This document shows, piece after piece, positions 11,253 through 23,697 of a DNA stretch of 64,000 bases. A program made the translations under genes and the position numbers. Numbering within the stretch: position 1 is the stretch's first letter; each line of letters begins with the position of its first letter. The stretch spans positions 310,001 to 374,000 of the forward strand of contig MSED01000002.1 in assembly GCA_002099365.1 (NCBI GenBank). Reading direction: 5' to 3'. The notes beneath the pieces are model-generated. The model saw only the letters and a program-made list of their open reading frames with translations, was not told where the DNA came from and ran no database searches. The DNA is from Phialophora verrucosa (Eukaryota; Ascomycota; Eurotiomycetes; Chaetothyriales; Herpotrichiellaceae).

Positions 11253-13268
11253 GTTCGGATTGTGCTTCCAACAAGATAACGAGCTCACACAAAAAGCGAA
11301 TGGTCGGTGGAGCACAAAGGGAGAGAACTTAGGGGCATTTATACCATTGCCAGACCTACCTACATGATTGGAGTCTGCGTAGCTCAATCCTCATGACGCC
11401 GCTGTCGGCCAGATCTTGATGACACGATGTTACCACGTCGTAGAGGTCCCTGGGCCTGATGACAGCGCCAGCGTGACAAAATTTCGACTACGATGATCAC
11501 ATTCTTACGGCGAAACTCCTCGTTCTTTCGGCGGCTCAGAATGTCCAACAATGAGCTACCGAAGCGAAATCATGCATAGTCAAACTAAGGTTCGACACTA
11601 ATGCTCCCCCCTGCCCTCGGGGTACCTGGCCGAAGAGCCTGTGGAGAGGAGGAGATCGGGGAGACTGCAGTGCAACGTAGCCTTGCCGAATTCGCCTTCG
11701 AGAAGTTTCTAGCGTGTGAGCTAGCTCCTAGTCCGGTAAGGCCGGAAGTCTCACCTGACAACCTTGAGTCGTCGGGCTTCGGACCGATGCTCCTTGGCTG
11801 CGAGGATCACGCATAGAGCCTAGTGTGTGCCTTCAATCCCCACGGGTCTCCACAGCCTGCATCCTTTGCATTTTGCTGATCACCTTGGGAAAAGGAACTA
11901 CCACCACGGGGCCTGTCCACCACAAATCCATGTGCGACATTCTGGAACAATCACACAGCCTTCCATGCATTAGCTTCTCTTCCGGACGACGTGCTCTTCC
12001 GCTAACAACGCCAAGACATATCCACCCATCGACCGCGCCACGAAATAGGTGGTAGATATTCAGGTGACGCTTTCTACACCAGGAATCGGTGTCAGTGTTG
12101 TTATTACAATATGCGTGGAGGCGGGAGACACCACTACAACAGCAGCTCTTCGGCCGCAGCAATCATATTGATGACCAGCATCTTCAAGGTCTCATGTGTT
12201 TCTCGTAAATGTCGTTGCATGTCATGAGATCTGCACTGGGCCCCATCAGGCCAGCCGCATTCAATAACAGCCTTCTCTCATGCTCCCCGCATGCTTAGCT
12301 CTCAAAACGAATCCTTGGTGCCTACTTATCCTCTTTTGGCGCCCAAATGAAAGCTATGTAACCTTGAAATACGTCTTATCATATCATCTATCCTGATTTT
12401 CCATACAGGACCTTGCTAATCGGTCCGATAAGTGATTCAACAGTCCAGTATTCATCATGAGATGCTTTAGTCCATGATAGTTCGCTCGGATTAGCATAAT
12501 GGTCCGTTAAGGGACGTGTTTATCGCCACCTTGGGTCGGGTTGATTGACGCCATGGTACAGAAAACTGTTTCGTCTCGAGGACGGCCAGCGAACATTATA
12601 GGACGAGTGAAATTGTCTTCCTTTACGATTGAGAGACGAAGGGGTGATCGGAGCGGGCCAGAGTCCAGCGAAGGTGATCATCAGGACAAGTATCGCAAGA
12701 GATTGGATGCAACGGAAAGCACATGCACTCGTGAGCAGACAGACGGACCATGCGTGGCTGGTGGATGAGGAGGTCTTGATCTGTGGGTCGTCGCTTAGGT
12801 GCCGTTCTGCATGAAGAGTCAAGAAATCAGAAGCGCCAAAGACCTTGCACGCGAGGTGCATGCAATCTATCGAAATGTCAGCGGGTCATCTGAGAAGTTG
12901 GAATGTCGTTCCAGAAGCAATTAGAAGCTCTCTTCGGGCAACTTCTCTGGCAACTTCCTTTTTGTGGTCCTTCTACGTGAGACGGGGCTGGTTCAGCGTT
13001 GCATCGCTGCCGTGGTTGAAATCTCGCGCCTTCCTCTCAGCTTGGAAAGCGAAATCGGAAGCTCGGCCCTGGGATTGCGTATCGGCCATGGTCGGGATCT
13101 CCTCAGTCCAGGTTGACAAGCTGGATCATGCTGAAAACCATGAGATATAAAGAGAGGCGCACTCGTCTCAGAACAGCCCTTTGCACAGACACCACTCCTT
13201 CTCTTGAGTAGCCTTCAAGCTTCACCAAGCATTATCATTACTTGAGATTGTACCAAATCATCGAAAGA
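11253..13268. other. Divergent promoter region, exo-inulinase and hexose transporter
   Basis: About 2 kb separates two divergently transcribed genes and holds only short open frames without recognisable domains. A TATA element for the transporter (ATATAAA, 13145-13151) lies about 120 bases before its ATG. Confidence 0.6.
11337..11343 (-). promoter_or_regulatory. TATA box of the exo-inulinase gene
   Basis: TATAAAT on the minus strand lies 85 to 91 bases upstream of the ATG at 11252. It also lies inside the longer open frame, which argues for the downstream start. Confidence 0.55.
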
Positions 13269-14996
13269 ATGGGTCTATTCTTCAACAAACCCGAGAAAGG
13301 CTCCGGCTCCGCCATGCCGGCGATCCTCATGGGCGCCTTTGTCGCCTTTGGTGGTGTTTTGTTCGGGTGAGTAACGAACGACTCTGGTGACATTCTTGCC
13401 AGACTGGCTGACGGAGACACAAGCTACGACACTGGTACTATCGGTGGAATCCTTGCCATGAAGTATTGGAGACAGCTCTTCTCCACTGGCTATGTCAACG
13501 AAAAGGACAACTTTCCTGACGTTACGGCTGCACAAACTTCCGAGATTGTCTCGATTCTCTCTGCTGGGACCTTCTTTGTACGTCGCCGTCTATTCTATTT
13601 AAGGCGGGAGAGCTGTACTAACAGTGTTATCATTTAGGGCGCACTCTTCTCGGCACCACTGGCTGATATTCTCGGTCGTCGACTCGCCATGATATTCAAT
13701 ACCGGGGTTTTCACACTCGGCGTGATCTTACAGACGGCTGCCACCTCAATCCCTTTGTTCGTCGCGGGGAGGTTCTTTGCCGGCCTAGGCGTGGGTCTCT
13801 TATCGGCCACCATCCCACTGTATCAGTCCGAAACGGCACCCAAATGGATTCGTGGCGCCATTGTCGGGTCCTATCAGTGGGCCATCACCTTTGGCCTTTT
13901 ATTGGCAGCGATCGTGTTGAATGCGACCAAGAATCGGAATGACACCGGCTCCTATCGCATTCCTATCGCCGTTCAACTCGCCTTCTCTATCATCATGGCC
14001 GTTGGGATGATCATTCTCCCGGAAACACCTCGATACCTTATCAAGAAGGATAATATTGAGGGTGCGGCTAGGTCCTTGTCTCGCCTTCGTTGTTTGCCAG
14101 TCGACCATCCTGAGATTGTTGACGAGCTCGCGGAGATCCAGGCCAATCATAACTACGAGTTATCTATCGGTTCTCCCTCGTACTTGGAGCTTCTTAGAAA
14201 TTCCAGCATTCGAAAGCGGCTATTCACAGGTATCGGCCTCCAGGCACTCCAGCAGCTAACCGGCGTCAATTTTATCTTCTACTATGGCACCTCCTACTTT
14301 ACCCACTCTGGAATTTCGAATCCCTTTGTGGTTACAATGATCACAAGTGTCGTCAACGTTGTCGGTACCGTCCCCGGCTTGATCCTAGTTGAGAAGTGGG
14401 GACGTCGTCCGCTCCTGATGTGCGGTGCAATTGGTATGAGCATTTGCCAATTGATCGTCGCAAGCGTTGGTACTGCCTTGCCCGAAGACAAGACTGCCAA
14501 CAAAGCCATCATTGCCTTTGTCTGCTTCTACATCCTGTTCTTCGCCTCTACGTGGGGTCCTTGTGCTTGGGTGGTGACAGGAGAGATCTTTCCTTTGAAG
14601 GCTCGGGCTAAGGGACTCAGTATCACGACCTCCTCGAACTGGCTTCTAAACTGGGCCATCGCTTACGCGACCCCATACCTTGTCAACTCCGGCCCAGGCA
14701 ACGCGAATCTAGGTTCCAAAGTGTTTTTCGTGTGGGGATTCTTCTGCTGCCTCTGTACAGCGTTTGTCTATTACTCGATCTACGAGACGAAAGGCCTGTC
14801 TCTCGAGCAGGTTGACGAGCTCTATGCCAAAGTTGGCCATGCGTGGCGCTCCAAGGGCTTCGTGCCAACCGTCCACTTCACAGAACTGCAAGGTATTGGT
14901 GCGGAAGAGGCTCGCAAGCGCAGTTTGGGCGACCTGGAGAACGCCGCTGGACAGAAAAGAGAGTCTGTCGTCGAGCATGCGGAAGAGAAACACTAG
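13269..14996 (+). CDS. Hexose transporter, MFS sugar porter
   Basis: Three exons (13269-13366, 13424-13577, 13638-14996) encode 536 residues. The sugar-porter signatures are present in order: GGVLFGYDTGTIGG in helix 1, DILGRR after helix 2, PETPRYL at the end of helix 6, QQLTGVNFIFYYG in helix 7, the WGRR loop, and PETKGLS-like ETKGLSLEQVDELY after helix 12. These place it in the fungal hexose-transporter group, and the length is typical. It probably imports the fructose and glucose released by the secreted inulinases in the plasma membrane. Both introns have GT-AG ends and restore the conserved helix 1 and helix 2 sequences. The exact sugar preference cannot be read from the sequence. Confidence 0.9.
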
Positions 14997-15322
14997 GTCT
15001 GCTGACAGAATAGTGGACTTATGCAGCAAGCAAGGTTGAGTCAGGCGTGGGATGCGAGGAGTTGTGGCAGAGAAGCAAGTAGCATCATGTGGCGAAATGC
15101 GTTGGAAAGAATACGACGGAGTGGATAAGTGTTTGTAGAGAGGAGCTGGTGGACGAAGGACCGGTGATGTAACGTCGTCTGACCCAGTAACTCTGTCAGT
15201 TTTAAGGGGTTGAGGACGAGTTGGGTACTCCCAGCCTAAATGCTGTTTAACTTTGATTTTAAACTGCTCTGCTATCTACGATACAAGACCAACTGTACAC
15301 TCGGACGTTCTTTGACTGTCTC

Positions 15323-16393
15323 CTAGACCCAAACTTCATCGCTGGTCTTTCTCACACGATCCTGCCTCATCCCGACCATATAGACTGCGTTCATCTCGAG
15401 AGGATCTTCGGACACTACTCGGCGGAGTTCATCTTGTCCGCCAAACTCCAATTGCTCGACATCCGGCGTATTCTGGTTATTGACGCGGCCTCGACGATGG
15501 ATCAGCTGCCTTTCGTGCTGCCAGAGTCTGTCCAGCGCCGTCTTGAAGTCGTCCAAGACAATGGTATCAGTGAAACACTTAAACACAAAAGAGAACTTCC
15601 AGAAGGGATTAATGGCGCCGGTGTCGAGCACGGAGGTAACCGAAAGGATGTCAACGATGATGAAAGCCAGACTGAGGCACATGCTGAGCAGCAGAATGCC
15701 GAAGCGTGGGGAGACCTTGATGATGGCGATCAGGCCGAAGCTGTAGCGGTGTCGGATGTTCCAGAACAGATTGACTGTGGTGAATAGCCACCACGGGTCA
15801 CTGTGACAGATTGAGCGGTTAGCTTGATTCGCCCGACGACATCTGAGAAAGGGAGAGATTTTTCATACCGAAAAAGTGCCTCATAAGGCCTGGTCTTCAC
15901 GAAAAGATGTTCGTTGATGCCATTAAAGTACGTGAAATTGGCGTAGATTTCGATGACCCAATACGCTTGGGCCAAGGCCACGGTGCCAATGTAGATTCGA
16001 CTGCTGGAGCGACTCAAGAATGGCTTATTCTTGATCCAGGCAATGACATTATGCAAACCCCAAGATCCGATAAGCAAAACAGCAGTGGACGAAAGATACC
16101 AGCCAAAAGCCGGGGGGCTGAGAAATATGAAGAAGGCATTCGGGACGGCGATGACCAGCTGTGAAGAGTGTGGCCCGTAAGCTTAAGAACATCACTCTCT
16201 CAGAAGTTGGGTTGGGGAAATCGCAACGTACCTCGAGAAGAACGAGTTTGTGTAGCAAGACCCCAGCTCGCATGTTGGCGGTTGTGATCATTGCCATGAC
16301 AATCAAGGACCCGACCATCATGCCCTGGGACCATGCTTCTAGAACCAGGCGAGCTGGATTCGTTGGCTTTCCCGAATCAATGTGCGATGCCAT
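15323..16393 (-). CDS. Seven-helix integral membrane protein of unknown function
   Basis: Three exons (16393-16232, 16158-15869, 15800-15323) give 309 residues. About seven hydrophobic helices run from residue 25 to about 240, with the conserved-looking stretches WGLHNVIAWIKNKPFLS, PWWLFTTVNLFWNIRHRYSFG and INPFWKFSFVFKCFTDTIVLDDFKTALD. The last of these precedes a hydrophilic C-terminal tail of about 60 residues. It belongs to a family of fungal membrane proteins usually annotated only as integral membrane protein; I do not know a function. It is tail-to-tail with the hexose transporter and sits inside the fructan cluster, so a sensing or transport-accessory role is possible but unproven. 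Confidence 0.82.
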
Positions 16394-16944
16394 GTTCACC
16401 TCAGGTGTTATCCACAACAAGTTTTGTTGAGCTTATCTCGACAGAGATGCAGAGAAGGTCAGAAATCAGGCACGTTATGGGTCCAAGTAGATAAGAGTGG
16501 CCTGTCCGCACATTCGTGGGGCTTGCGGCACTCCATCAGTTCAAGTGAGAAAATCACGGAGTACGGAATATGCGACTAGGTTCCCCGGGTTCTCAGCCTC
16601 AAAGCAGCTAATTTCTGTGGGGTTCGACTCCCGGTCTTGCTATTGAATCAATCTCGTTAAAAGCCAAGGGGTTACTGGTGGATCCGCCGAGAGTATGGCC
16701 GAACGACGTCACTAAATGGTTCTGATGCACATATGCAAGGTATGCCGAAACTATCTTGGTAGCAGATGCAACGTTAAGAATAACAAGCAGTATAGTACCC
16801 TTTTCGGACTTCGGACATCAACCCCGCAAGTAGCTCCTGATGAAGCGCATCTTCAGGTTAGTAACGGTCGTCTATTTGAGATCAGTTCACTTTTAGCGGT
16901 GGCCGTTTCAAATATCTTGCTTCCACCACTGTACTTTTCAGGTT
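16394..16944. other. Promoter region of the seven-helix protein
   Basis: The spacer lies between two minus-strand genes and has no convincing gene. A GGTTCGACTCC string at 16621 resembles a tRNA T-arm, but no A box or matching acceptor stem was found. Confidence 0.5.
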
Positions 16945-19040
16945 CTACACTGCAGTGTTCTCTACAAAACTCTGCAAGTGTTTTTCATCAGTTGTTGACT
17001 TCTCCGAAAGGGCTGGTGTCTGGACTTGAGATTCAGTGGGAGCCGTGTGGCTCATTCTGAGCGCTTCCCTTTTGAAATGCCTGGGTGATACTTTCAAGGC
17101 GTAAAGCTCATCCATCCTTTCAAAGGAAATTCCCTGTCACCAGTATCGATCAGTTTTCGAGACGTTCAAACTGCATAACGATGAGAAATCGAGGATTGGT
17201 TTGGACAAACCTTGGTTTCGGGGTATAGATACCATCCTCCAACCGCAGCAATTAACCCAGTGCCGAAGAAGATGAAACCAACTTTGCCACCCAGGTTTCC
17301 GGCATCGGGATTGATCTATAATTCAAGAGTAAGCTTGGGATCGCGTCCAATTTTCCAGCAAAGAAAAGAAGACGTACCATGTACGGGACGGTGAATTGCA
17401 TGATCAGTCCCCAGCAAGAGTTTATGATCGTAATGAAACCTTGCGTGGCGGTTCTCAGTCGCATTGTTGCGATCTCCGAAGCTAGTACAAAGCCAGTGGC
17501 GCCAATGGACAGTTGGTAGATGATGGCCCAGAGGTATATGAAAGCAACTATGCCCTTGCTTGCACTGTTTTTGTCGGGCACGCAGCCCATAATGCCGATC
17601 AAAAGTAGCATGGCACAGAGAATGAATTGTGGGATGATAATCAGGACGCGGCGGCCAAGGATCTCGGTGAGAGGGAAAGCGGCGCCGCTAGCCACCAACA
17701 TGACGACGTATAGAGCCACGGCTGCACTGAAGTAATCGCTGATGCCGATGAGCTCCAGAAAATACGTCGCGTAGCCAATGACGAATGTAGCTCCAATCAT
17801 CTGCTGAGCACTGGCGGCGAATATGGCGGTCCAAGTTCGTTTGCGGTTGGTGGTGCGAAAGCACTCACTCTCTATCGCCAGATCAATGCCGAGGAATTTA
17901 TGGCTGTCTTTGTCTTCCAGAGAGCCTTGAATCTCACACGACAAGCCAATCTCTTGTTGCATACGACGGATTTCGGTGTCGTAGAATTCCATCTCTTTGA
18001 AACCGTAGACTCGTTGCAGAGCTTGTTTGGCCTTCTCGATCTTCCCGTTTCTGACCAGCCAGTAGGGCGATTCGGGGAAGAAAGGCCAGAGAGCGGTGAG
18101 GATGACTGGAAATAAGAGTCAGCGGAGTGCTTGGGTTATTGGCGTGGCTGACTTGCGTGGGAAGATATACATCGCCACCACGGGCGTCCACCATTGCCTG
18201 CATGGGAGTTAGTTACAATCTGCCGAGAGTGCAAAGAAAATCGAACCATTTGCCGTCGATGTTACTGCTTCCTTTCGACACAACGACACTGGAGGGGTCA
18301 GTAAGCATTGAGAAGTCTCCAAAGATTCGAGTTGCTGACTTACATAGCAAACTGCCCAAAGACAATACTCGTGTTGAAGAAGCAAAGGAAAAATCCTCGC
18401 AGCTCAGGGCGGCATGTCTCACCTATCCATAGAGGAGAGATGGTAAACATCATGCCAATCGCGACGCCTGGTGTGGGTTGTCAGCAAAAGCAAATAATCA
18501 CGGGCAGGTAGCACCAACCATTGACTCCGCGGCCAGCAAGATGCATTCGCCAGTCTGGCGCAAGCTGCTGCAACAGTATACCTGCTGTGGAGATGAATGA
18601 TGCAGCTAAGATGCCCCATTTGCGGCCATACTTCTCCAGGAGAGGCGCAAAGATAAAGGTTGCCACGACTTCACATGCGGGGGCAATGGAGTTCCATGCA
18701 GACAGGTAGTGAGCGGGGATTAGGTGACTGCCATCTCTTTGCAAGACGCCGAATTTCTCTCGAAACGCTGGAAGAGCTGCCAATTGTCCACCTGCGACAA
18801 TGTCGAATCCTTGCATAATCACACCGCTGGAAATCCATAGTGCTGGAGAGCAGCGTCAGTGCGATTTCTTCGGGCACAGCGATAGTACATACCCCATAAG
18901 GCGAAGCGAGATTGCGTTCTGAGAATTTTCCATTTGTTGTCAGGGTTGACAACCGAGTAGTCGACGCTGGCAGAAGAAATGTATGTTAGTGATGGTCCAA
19001 TAAGTTGGTCGATTCAAGCTCACCCATTGATCTCACCCAT
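16945..19040 (-). CDS. Alpha-glucoside-permease-like MFS sugar transporter
   Basis: Nine exons are deduced (19040-19024, 18966-18893, 18842-18519, 18467-18344, 18288-18247, 18197-18157, 18105-17378, 17315-17211, 17133-16945), encoding 547 residues with twelve helices. The N-terminal cytosolic segment [24 protein letters not shown] in helix 1, [31 protein letters not shown] and the closing [15 protein letters not shown] are typical of fungal maltose/alpha-glucoside permeases, which favour disaccharides and short oligosaccharides. The intron from 18156 to 18106 begins with GC (GCAAGT) rather than GT; the reading phase requires it. The gene diverges from the intracellular GH32 invertase, which suggests that it imports the sucrose or fructo-oligosaccharide that the enzyme splits. 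Confidence 0.9.
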
Positions 19041-19697
19041 GTTGGACGACGCTTCGTTGCTTGTTCGATGTGCGTGTGAAGGATGCTTGTTAATGTGTGA
19101 GGGACCTTGGGAAGCTCAGATCTGGTCCATGGTAAGATGTAGTTCTTATATAGTAAAGTATAACAACTTTGATGGAATCTACAGCCTGGGCCGTGTCGAA
19201 GACTATTTTCCTAATATATCAGTTGAGGTTAGACTCGAGAGTAACTGGCCGCGTCTTGCCCGAGCACCACTGGTCGTTGCGAGAACCCCGGGGCAGTCTC
19301 CATGTGGTCGTATAGGCTCCGGCTGGGGAAGATGCATATTGCGGGCGACCATTGAAGGGTCTTCGAGGCAAAATCCTCAAAACTCAATTCGGGCAAGGTC
19401 TTGGCCGTGGCTGGAAATCAAGGTCTCGGGGAGGAGAGATGCAGTTCCGCGATCCTTGCACCCCGAGGAAGCATTCGCCAATTGTCTCGTATTTCGTCTC
19501 AACCAATAGAGTACCGGTGGATCCAGCCTCGAGAAAGTGTTGAGGGGAGCCATTCACCTCTTCAACTTCTGCTTGTCCCAGGTGTGATATTGACTCGACG
19601 ACATTGCCGCTGTCGGCTTAACGTTGCTCGCATAAAACGGCTGCTGTGTCTGCGGTCCAATTTCGATTCTGGTCACCGACGACTCAACGAGACGACC
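19041..19697. promoter_or_regulatory. Shared divergent promoter, oligosaccharide transporter and intracellular invertase
   Basis: These 657 bases lie between the start codons of two divergent genes that plausibly act in sequence, import then hydrolysis. Several CGG triplets occur (for example around 19636 and 19651), but I could not fix a convincing operator by eye. Confidence 0.5.
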
Positions 19698-21562
19698 ATG
19701 GTCAACACGATCAGACGCAAAAAATCTTCCCCTCGCCCCTTGATACATTTTACAGCTCCGAATTGGATCAATGATCCTTGCGCCCCGGGATATGACGAAG
19801 CCACCGGCACATATCATCTCTTCTACCAGTGTAAGCTCATAGGTGTGTCGTGCTCTATTTCTTGGACCAACGCGAATGTGTAGGTAACCCGCATGGCTGC
19901 GAATGGGGGAACATGTCCTGGGGGCATGCCACATCCACGGACCTTCTGCATTGGACCCGCGAGCGCGAGCCGGCGCTGAGACCGGATCAATCATACGACA
20001 AGGACGGTGTGTTCACAGGATGTCTCGCTCCCCAGACTAGCATAGACAAAGGCCGACTTGCGGTAGTGTATTCATCGATACGACAGCTGCCCTTTCACTG
20101 GAGCACACCACCATATCCACGCAACGCAGCTGGGTTGGCCCTCGCAGTGTCATCTGACGGTGGCAAGACCTGGACGAAACCCGAGAAGAATCCAATCCTG
20201 GCCGGGGAACCGGATGATGTGGCCGTCACAGGGTTTCGTGACCCTTGCATAGCAAGATGGCCTTGTGCCGATCAGCTCCTTGGTAACGGACAAGAGAACT
20301 TCTATGGGCTCGTCTCTGGCGGTACTGAGGGTATTGGCCCTACATCTTTCTTGTACCAGATTCAGCCCTCGGATCTTACCCAATGGAAATACCTGGGGCC
20401 TCTGGTCGATCTGCCCCAGAATTTCCAGCCCTCGAAGCATTGGAGTGGAAATTATGGCATCAACTGGGAGTGTGTAAACTTTCTCTCTTTTCGGGTCCCT
20501 TCGGCTCTCAAACATTTTCTTGTCATTGGCGCGGAGGGTGGTATCGAGCGCGATCACATCATGGCCTATGATCTTCCAGCATGCCTTCAACCTCGGACGA
20601 TCAGAACTCAGGTGTGGATGTCCGGGGATCTGGTCAACAAGGAGGGCAATCTTAAGTTCCAGTACCGGTACGGCGGCTTTCTCGACCATGGTTCTTACTA
20701 CGCTGCCAACTCATTCAAGGATCCTCGGACCGGCCGGCATATTCTGTATGGCTGGATTCCTGAGGAAGACATCACCATTGACCGTGCGCGGCGAAAAGGC
20801 TGGAATGGATCATTGGCAATCCCAAGGGAGATATTTCTCCTCGACATCCCAGCCGTAGTGCGTGCTATAAAAAGCCCACTTCCCGAAATCTCATGTTTCG
20901 ACTCTGAACCGCAAGTGGACAGCTCCTTCAACCTTCAAACCTTGGGAATAAAACCAATCTCTGAGGTGGATCACTTCCGCAGCACATGCGGCGAACAGTA
21001 TTCGTCCTGCAGTCACATATTGCTTCCTCGTTCGACCTCCGAGGCACGGCAGTGGCTGTATTCGACAACTTCATCAATTTGGGAGCTTGAGGCCACGATT
21101 TCCCTCCAGTTTGGCTGTGAGACAATCGGCTTCAACATCCACTGCGACTGGGACCTCTTAAGTTGTACGACCATTACTTTCTCAGCTTTGGCCGAAACGA
21201 TCACGGTCGATCGAGCCTCGTCAAATGATGCTATTGACATCAATAAATGTGTCGAGTCTGGCCCATTTACACTTTTCACCATCCTCCAGCCAGTGAAGAG
21301 CGGAAGCGGCGAAGAAGAGGAGATCCAGGAGTCACTGCACATCCGAATTTTCTCTGACGGGGATATCCTCGAGATCTTTGCCAATGATCGATTCGCACTT
21401 GCCACAATGGTATACTCGACGGGACCGACCGGCGCTTCTGGCGGTATTTCGGCGTTTGCGACCGGCGATGTAGGTAGTGCTATCTTTGAAAGTGTCCGCA
21501 TTTGGGACGACCTCAATGGGGGGCACTCAATAGTTGTCGACGAGCTCGATGCTAGCCTTTGA
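19698..21562 (+). CDS. Intracellular invertase / fructosyl hydrolase, GH32 (SucB-like)
   Basis: Two exons (19698-19830 and 19884-21562) encode 603 residues. There is no signal peptide: the N terminus is basic (MVNTIRRKKSS), so the enzyme should stay in the cytosol, as described for A. niger SucB, an intracellular invertase with transfructosylating activity. GH32 catalytic elements are NWINDPCAP (Asp26 in the nucleophile motif), GFRDPC and NWECVNF. The motif departs from the usual WMNDPNG, which fits the intracellular fungal subgroup. The beta-sandwich domain is present, with an HIRIFSDGDILEIFAND segment near the end. Likely substrates are imported sucrose or short inulo-oligosaccharides. The orthology to SucB is inferred from length, location and motif, not from an alignment. 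Confidence 0.87.
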
Positions 21563-21656
21563 GACAAGTCTAGCTATATCAGCCATAGAAAGAAGCGAAG
21601 GCCATTCTGCGTGCCAGAACGCGATGACAGGAAGGAATTTTTGATCCAAACCCATC

Positions 21657-23697
21657 TTAAATTTCATGCAATGACGCTGAGCTCTGCGGGGCAGAACCAA
21701 ATCGAGTTGCTAGTCGCTCTTCCAGAGTATCTGCGAGAAGCGCCAAAGATGGACTGATATTTATCATACGTCGATCAGCGGTCTTTGTTGCAGCAAAGCA
21801 TTGGCTCAATCGTGCAGCATCCACTACCTCACCGGTGCATGTGATGCTCGCACCCTTTAATGCTGCCATGGTCGTCATGAAAATGCTTGCAAATAGTGTC
21901 CACCTGTTGACGACACATTCGTGAAAGGCCGCCATGATGGCAGGAACGAGTCGGATGTATGAATCGAAGAAGCGACGGCAGTGATCCTGAAGTTGCTCGC
22001 TGATTGCTCCATCGTGGATTGCTTGATAAACAGCAGGCCAATAGATGGAAATTTTGCAGCAATGGTACTGGACCCGCAAGAAGTTGCTAAGTGGACAGCC
22101 TGTCGGTGATGGACTATCGACGCTGTCGAAGCCGTGGCCCCTCGGTGGAATTTCGAATCGGACCAGTCCAGGAAGGTAGTTGTACCATTCGTCCAATTGA
22201 AGTTCGAGTTCGAGTGCAATGCCAGGTGCGTAGACACAGTTGCCATCTGGCATCCGCCGAATTGCGGTGTTGCATCGATGCAGCATACGTCTCATCGCAA
22301 TCTCAGCTAGGAAATATGATTGAACCTTGTCCGTACTGGTGCTTGCCGTAGACGCAACGCTTGCTGGAGAGGTCGATGAGGCCGTCGGGGAGCCAGTATC
22401 AATGTCGAACTGCCAAGTCCTACGGCTGTCGGGGAGAGGGATCTCCTCGTCCAGATCCCAAATTCTGCTATTGGCAACGCTAAATTGAACACGGAGTTCG
22501 CTTAGAGATCAGTCAGCACAAGACACGCAGGTAACAGGAAAAGGGGAAGTGCCCTGACCTTTCAAGTAAAAGAACTACCCAGTAGGCTCGCCGCAAACGT
22601 TCGTGGGATTCATGGTCATCCTGATCGAAGCTGCAAATGTCAGACAGATAGCCAGCTCGTTGGGTTTTGAAAGAACAAGGCTTACTTCCGGAGCGAATTC
22701 TGGACCTTTAGAGAAGCAATCAAGCAATAGTCGAGCGCATGGCACGGCTTGGAAAGACAGCAATAGTAGATACTGAGTAATATCAAACTTTGCACACTCG
22801 CTATGCTGTCGTCTGTGAGTACGATTGGCAGAGATGCTATCGCGGCCTCGAAATATGAATGATGATTGGAGTCGGTTGAGTAGCCTTCGGCACCGGGACT
22901 GCTGTGTACCACGAGTCCGATAGCAGTCACCATTAGTACGAGGCAGGTCTCAGGGGACGGTACCAGTGGACCTGATATCACCCGAAAGTACTGCTCCGAG
23001 AAGCCTGGGCGAAAGATTGGGTACCAAAAGTGGACTTGGGAGGAAAACGCAGCAAGGGCGCTACGCACAAAATCCCGCTCAGCTGATCCAATTCCAAATT
23101 ACATAGGATAAATGGGACTCACGTGAGAGCTTGTTGATGTGTGACCATGTACAGCCTTGCAGATGCTCCGCCGACCGAACGTATGGCCGTTCTTTCGAGC
23201 TGCCGAAGCCTTTGGGCAAAGTTGGCATCCAAGCCTAGGATGCTCATGATCACCTGAGTTCCTAAAAGTTTGAACGGGGATTTCTCTTCGTCGTTGATTT
23301 CGGTCTGCTCCGCGGGACGGTCTGTCGTAAGTTGTAGACGGTGCGACGAAGAATCTAGCAACGTGATCACATGGTCGAGACGCCGATTGACGGTGGCCAG
23401 TTGCAGCTCTACACTGAAAGCTATCAGTCCACGTCGTGTATCCGAGCATTAGGGTTCGCTAGGTACTGCCACATACCCAGAGGGTGGAGGCAACGGTAGC
23501 TGTTCATATTGACAGTCGAGGCCACGGTTACTGCAGAAGGCACAAGCGGGTTTTTGGCCGCCGCATCTTGTCCGTCGAGACCGACAAGTATTGCAGGCAA
23601 TGACAGCTATCTTCCTCTTCGAAGCGGCGCCCCGCCGCCGCGACGTTGAATCTGACGCGACAAGTGAGTCGGAAGAAGCGTGGCGCGGGCTCTGCAT
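21657..23697 (-). CDS. Zn2Cys6 transcription factor of the fructan cluster
   Basis: Five exons (23697-23477, 23413-23123, 23060-22686, 22630-22559, 22500-21657) give 600 residues. The zinc cluster has Cys-x2-Cys-x6-Cys-x6-Cys-x2-Cys-x6-Cys spacing (CNTCRSRRTRCGGQKPACAF and on) near residues 35-62. A likely dimerisation helix, VELQLATVNRRLDHVITLL, follows the first intron. The middle region contains the fungal-specific factor domain, with FSSQVHFWYPIFRPGF and ERLRRAYWVVLLLES. It lies between the intracellular invertase and the GH172 gene and is divergent from the latter, so it is the obvious candidate regulator of the cluster. It may or may not be the ortholog of A. niger InuR; I cannot tell from memory. 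Confidence 0.88.

Noticed and set aside
11253..11387. Upstream extension of the exo-inulinase frame by 45 codons
   Set aside because: It would bury the signal peptide and it contains the TATA box; the 537-residue form matches the family.
16615..16640. tRNA-like GGTTCGACTCC string
   Set aside because: It looks like a T-arm box, but the stem does not pair well and no A box, anticodon arm or matching acceptor stem lies upstream.
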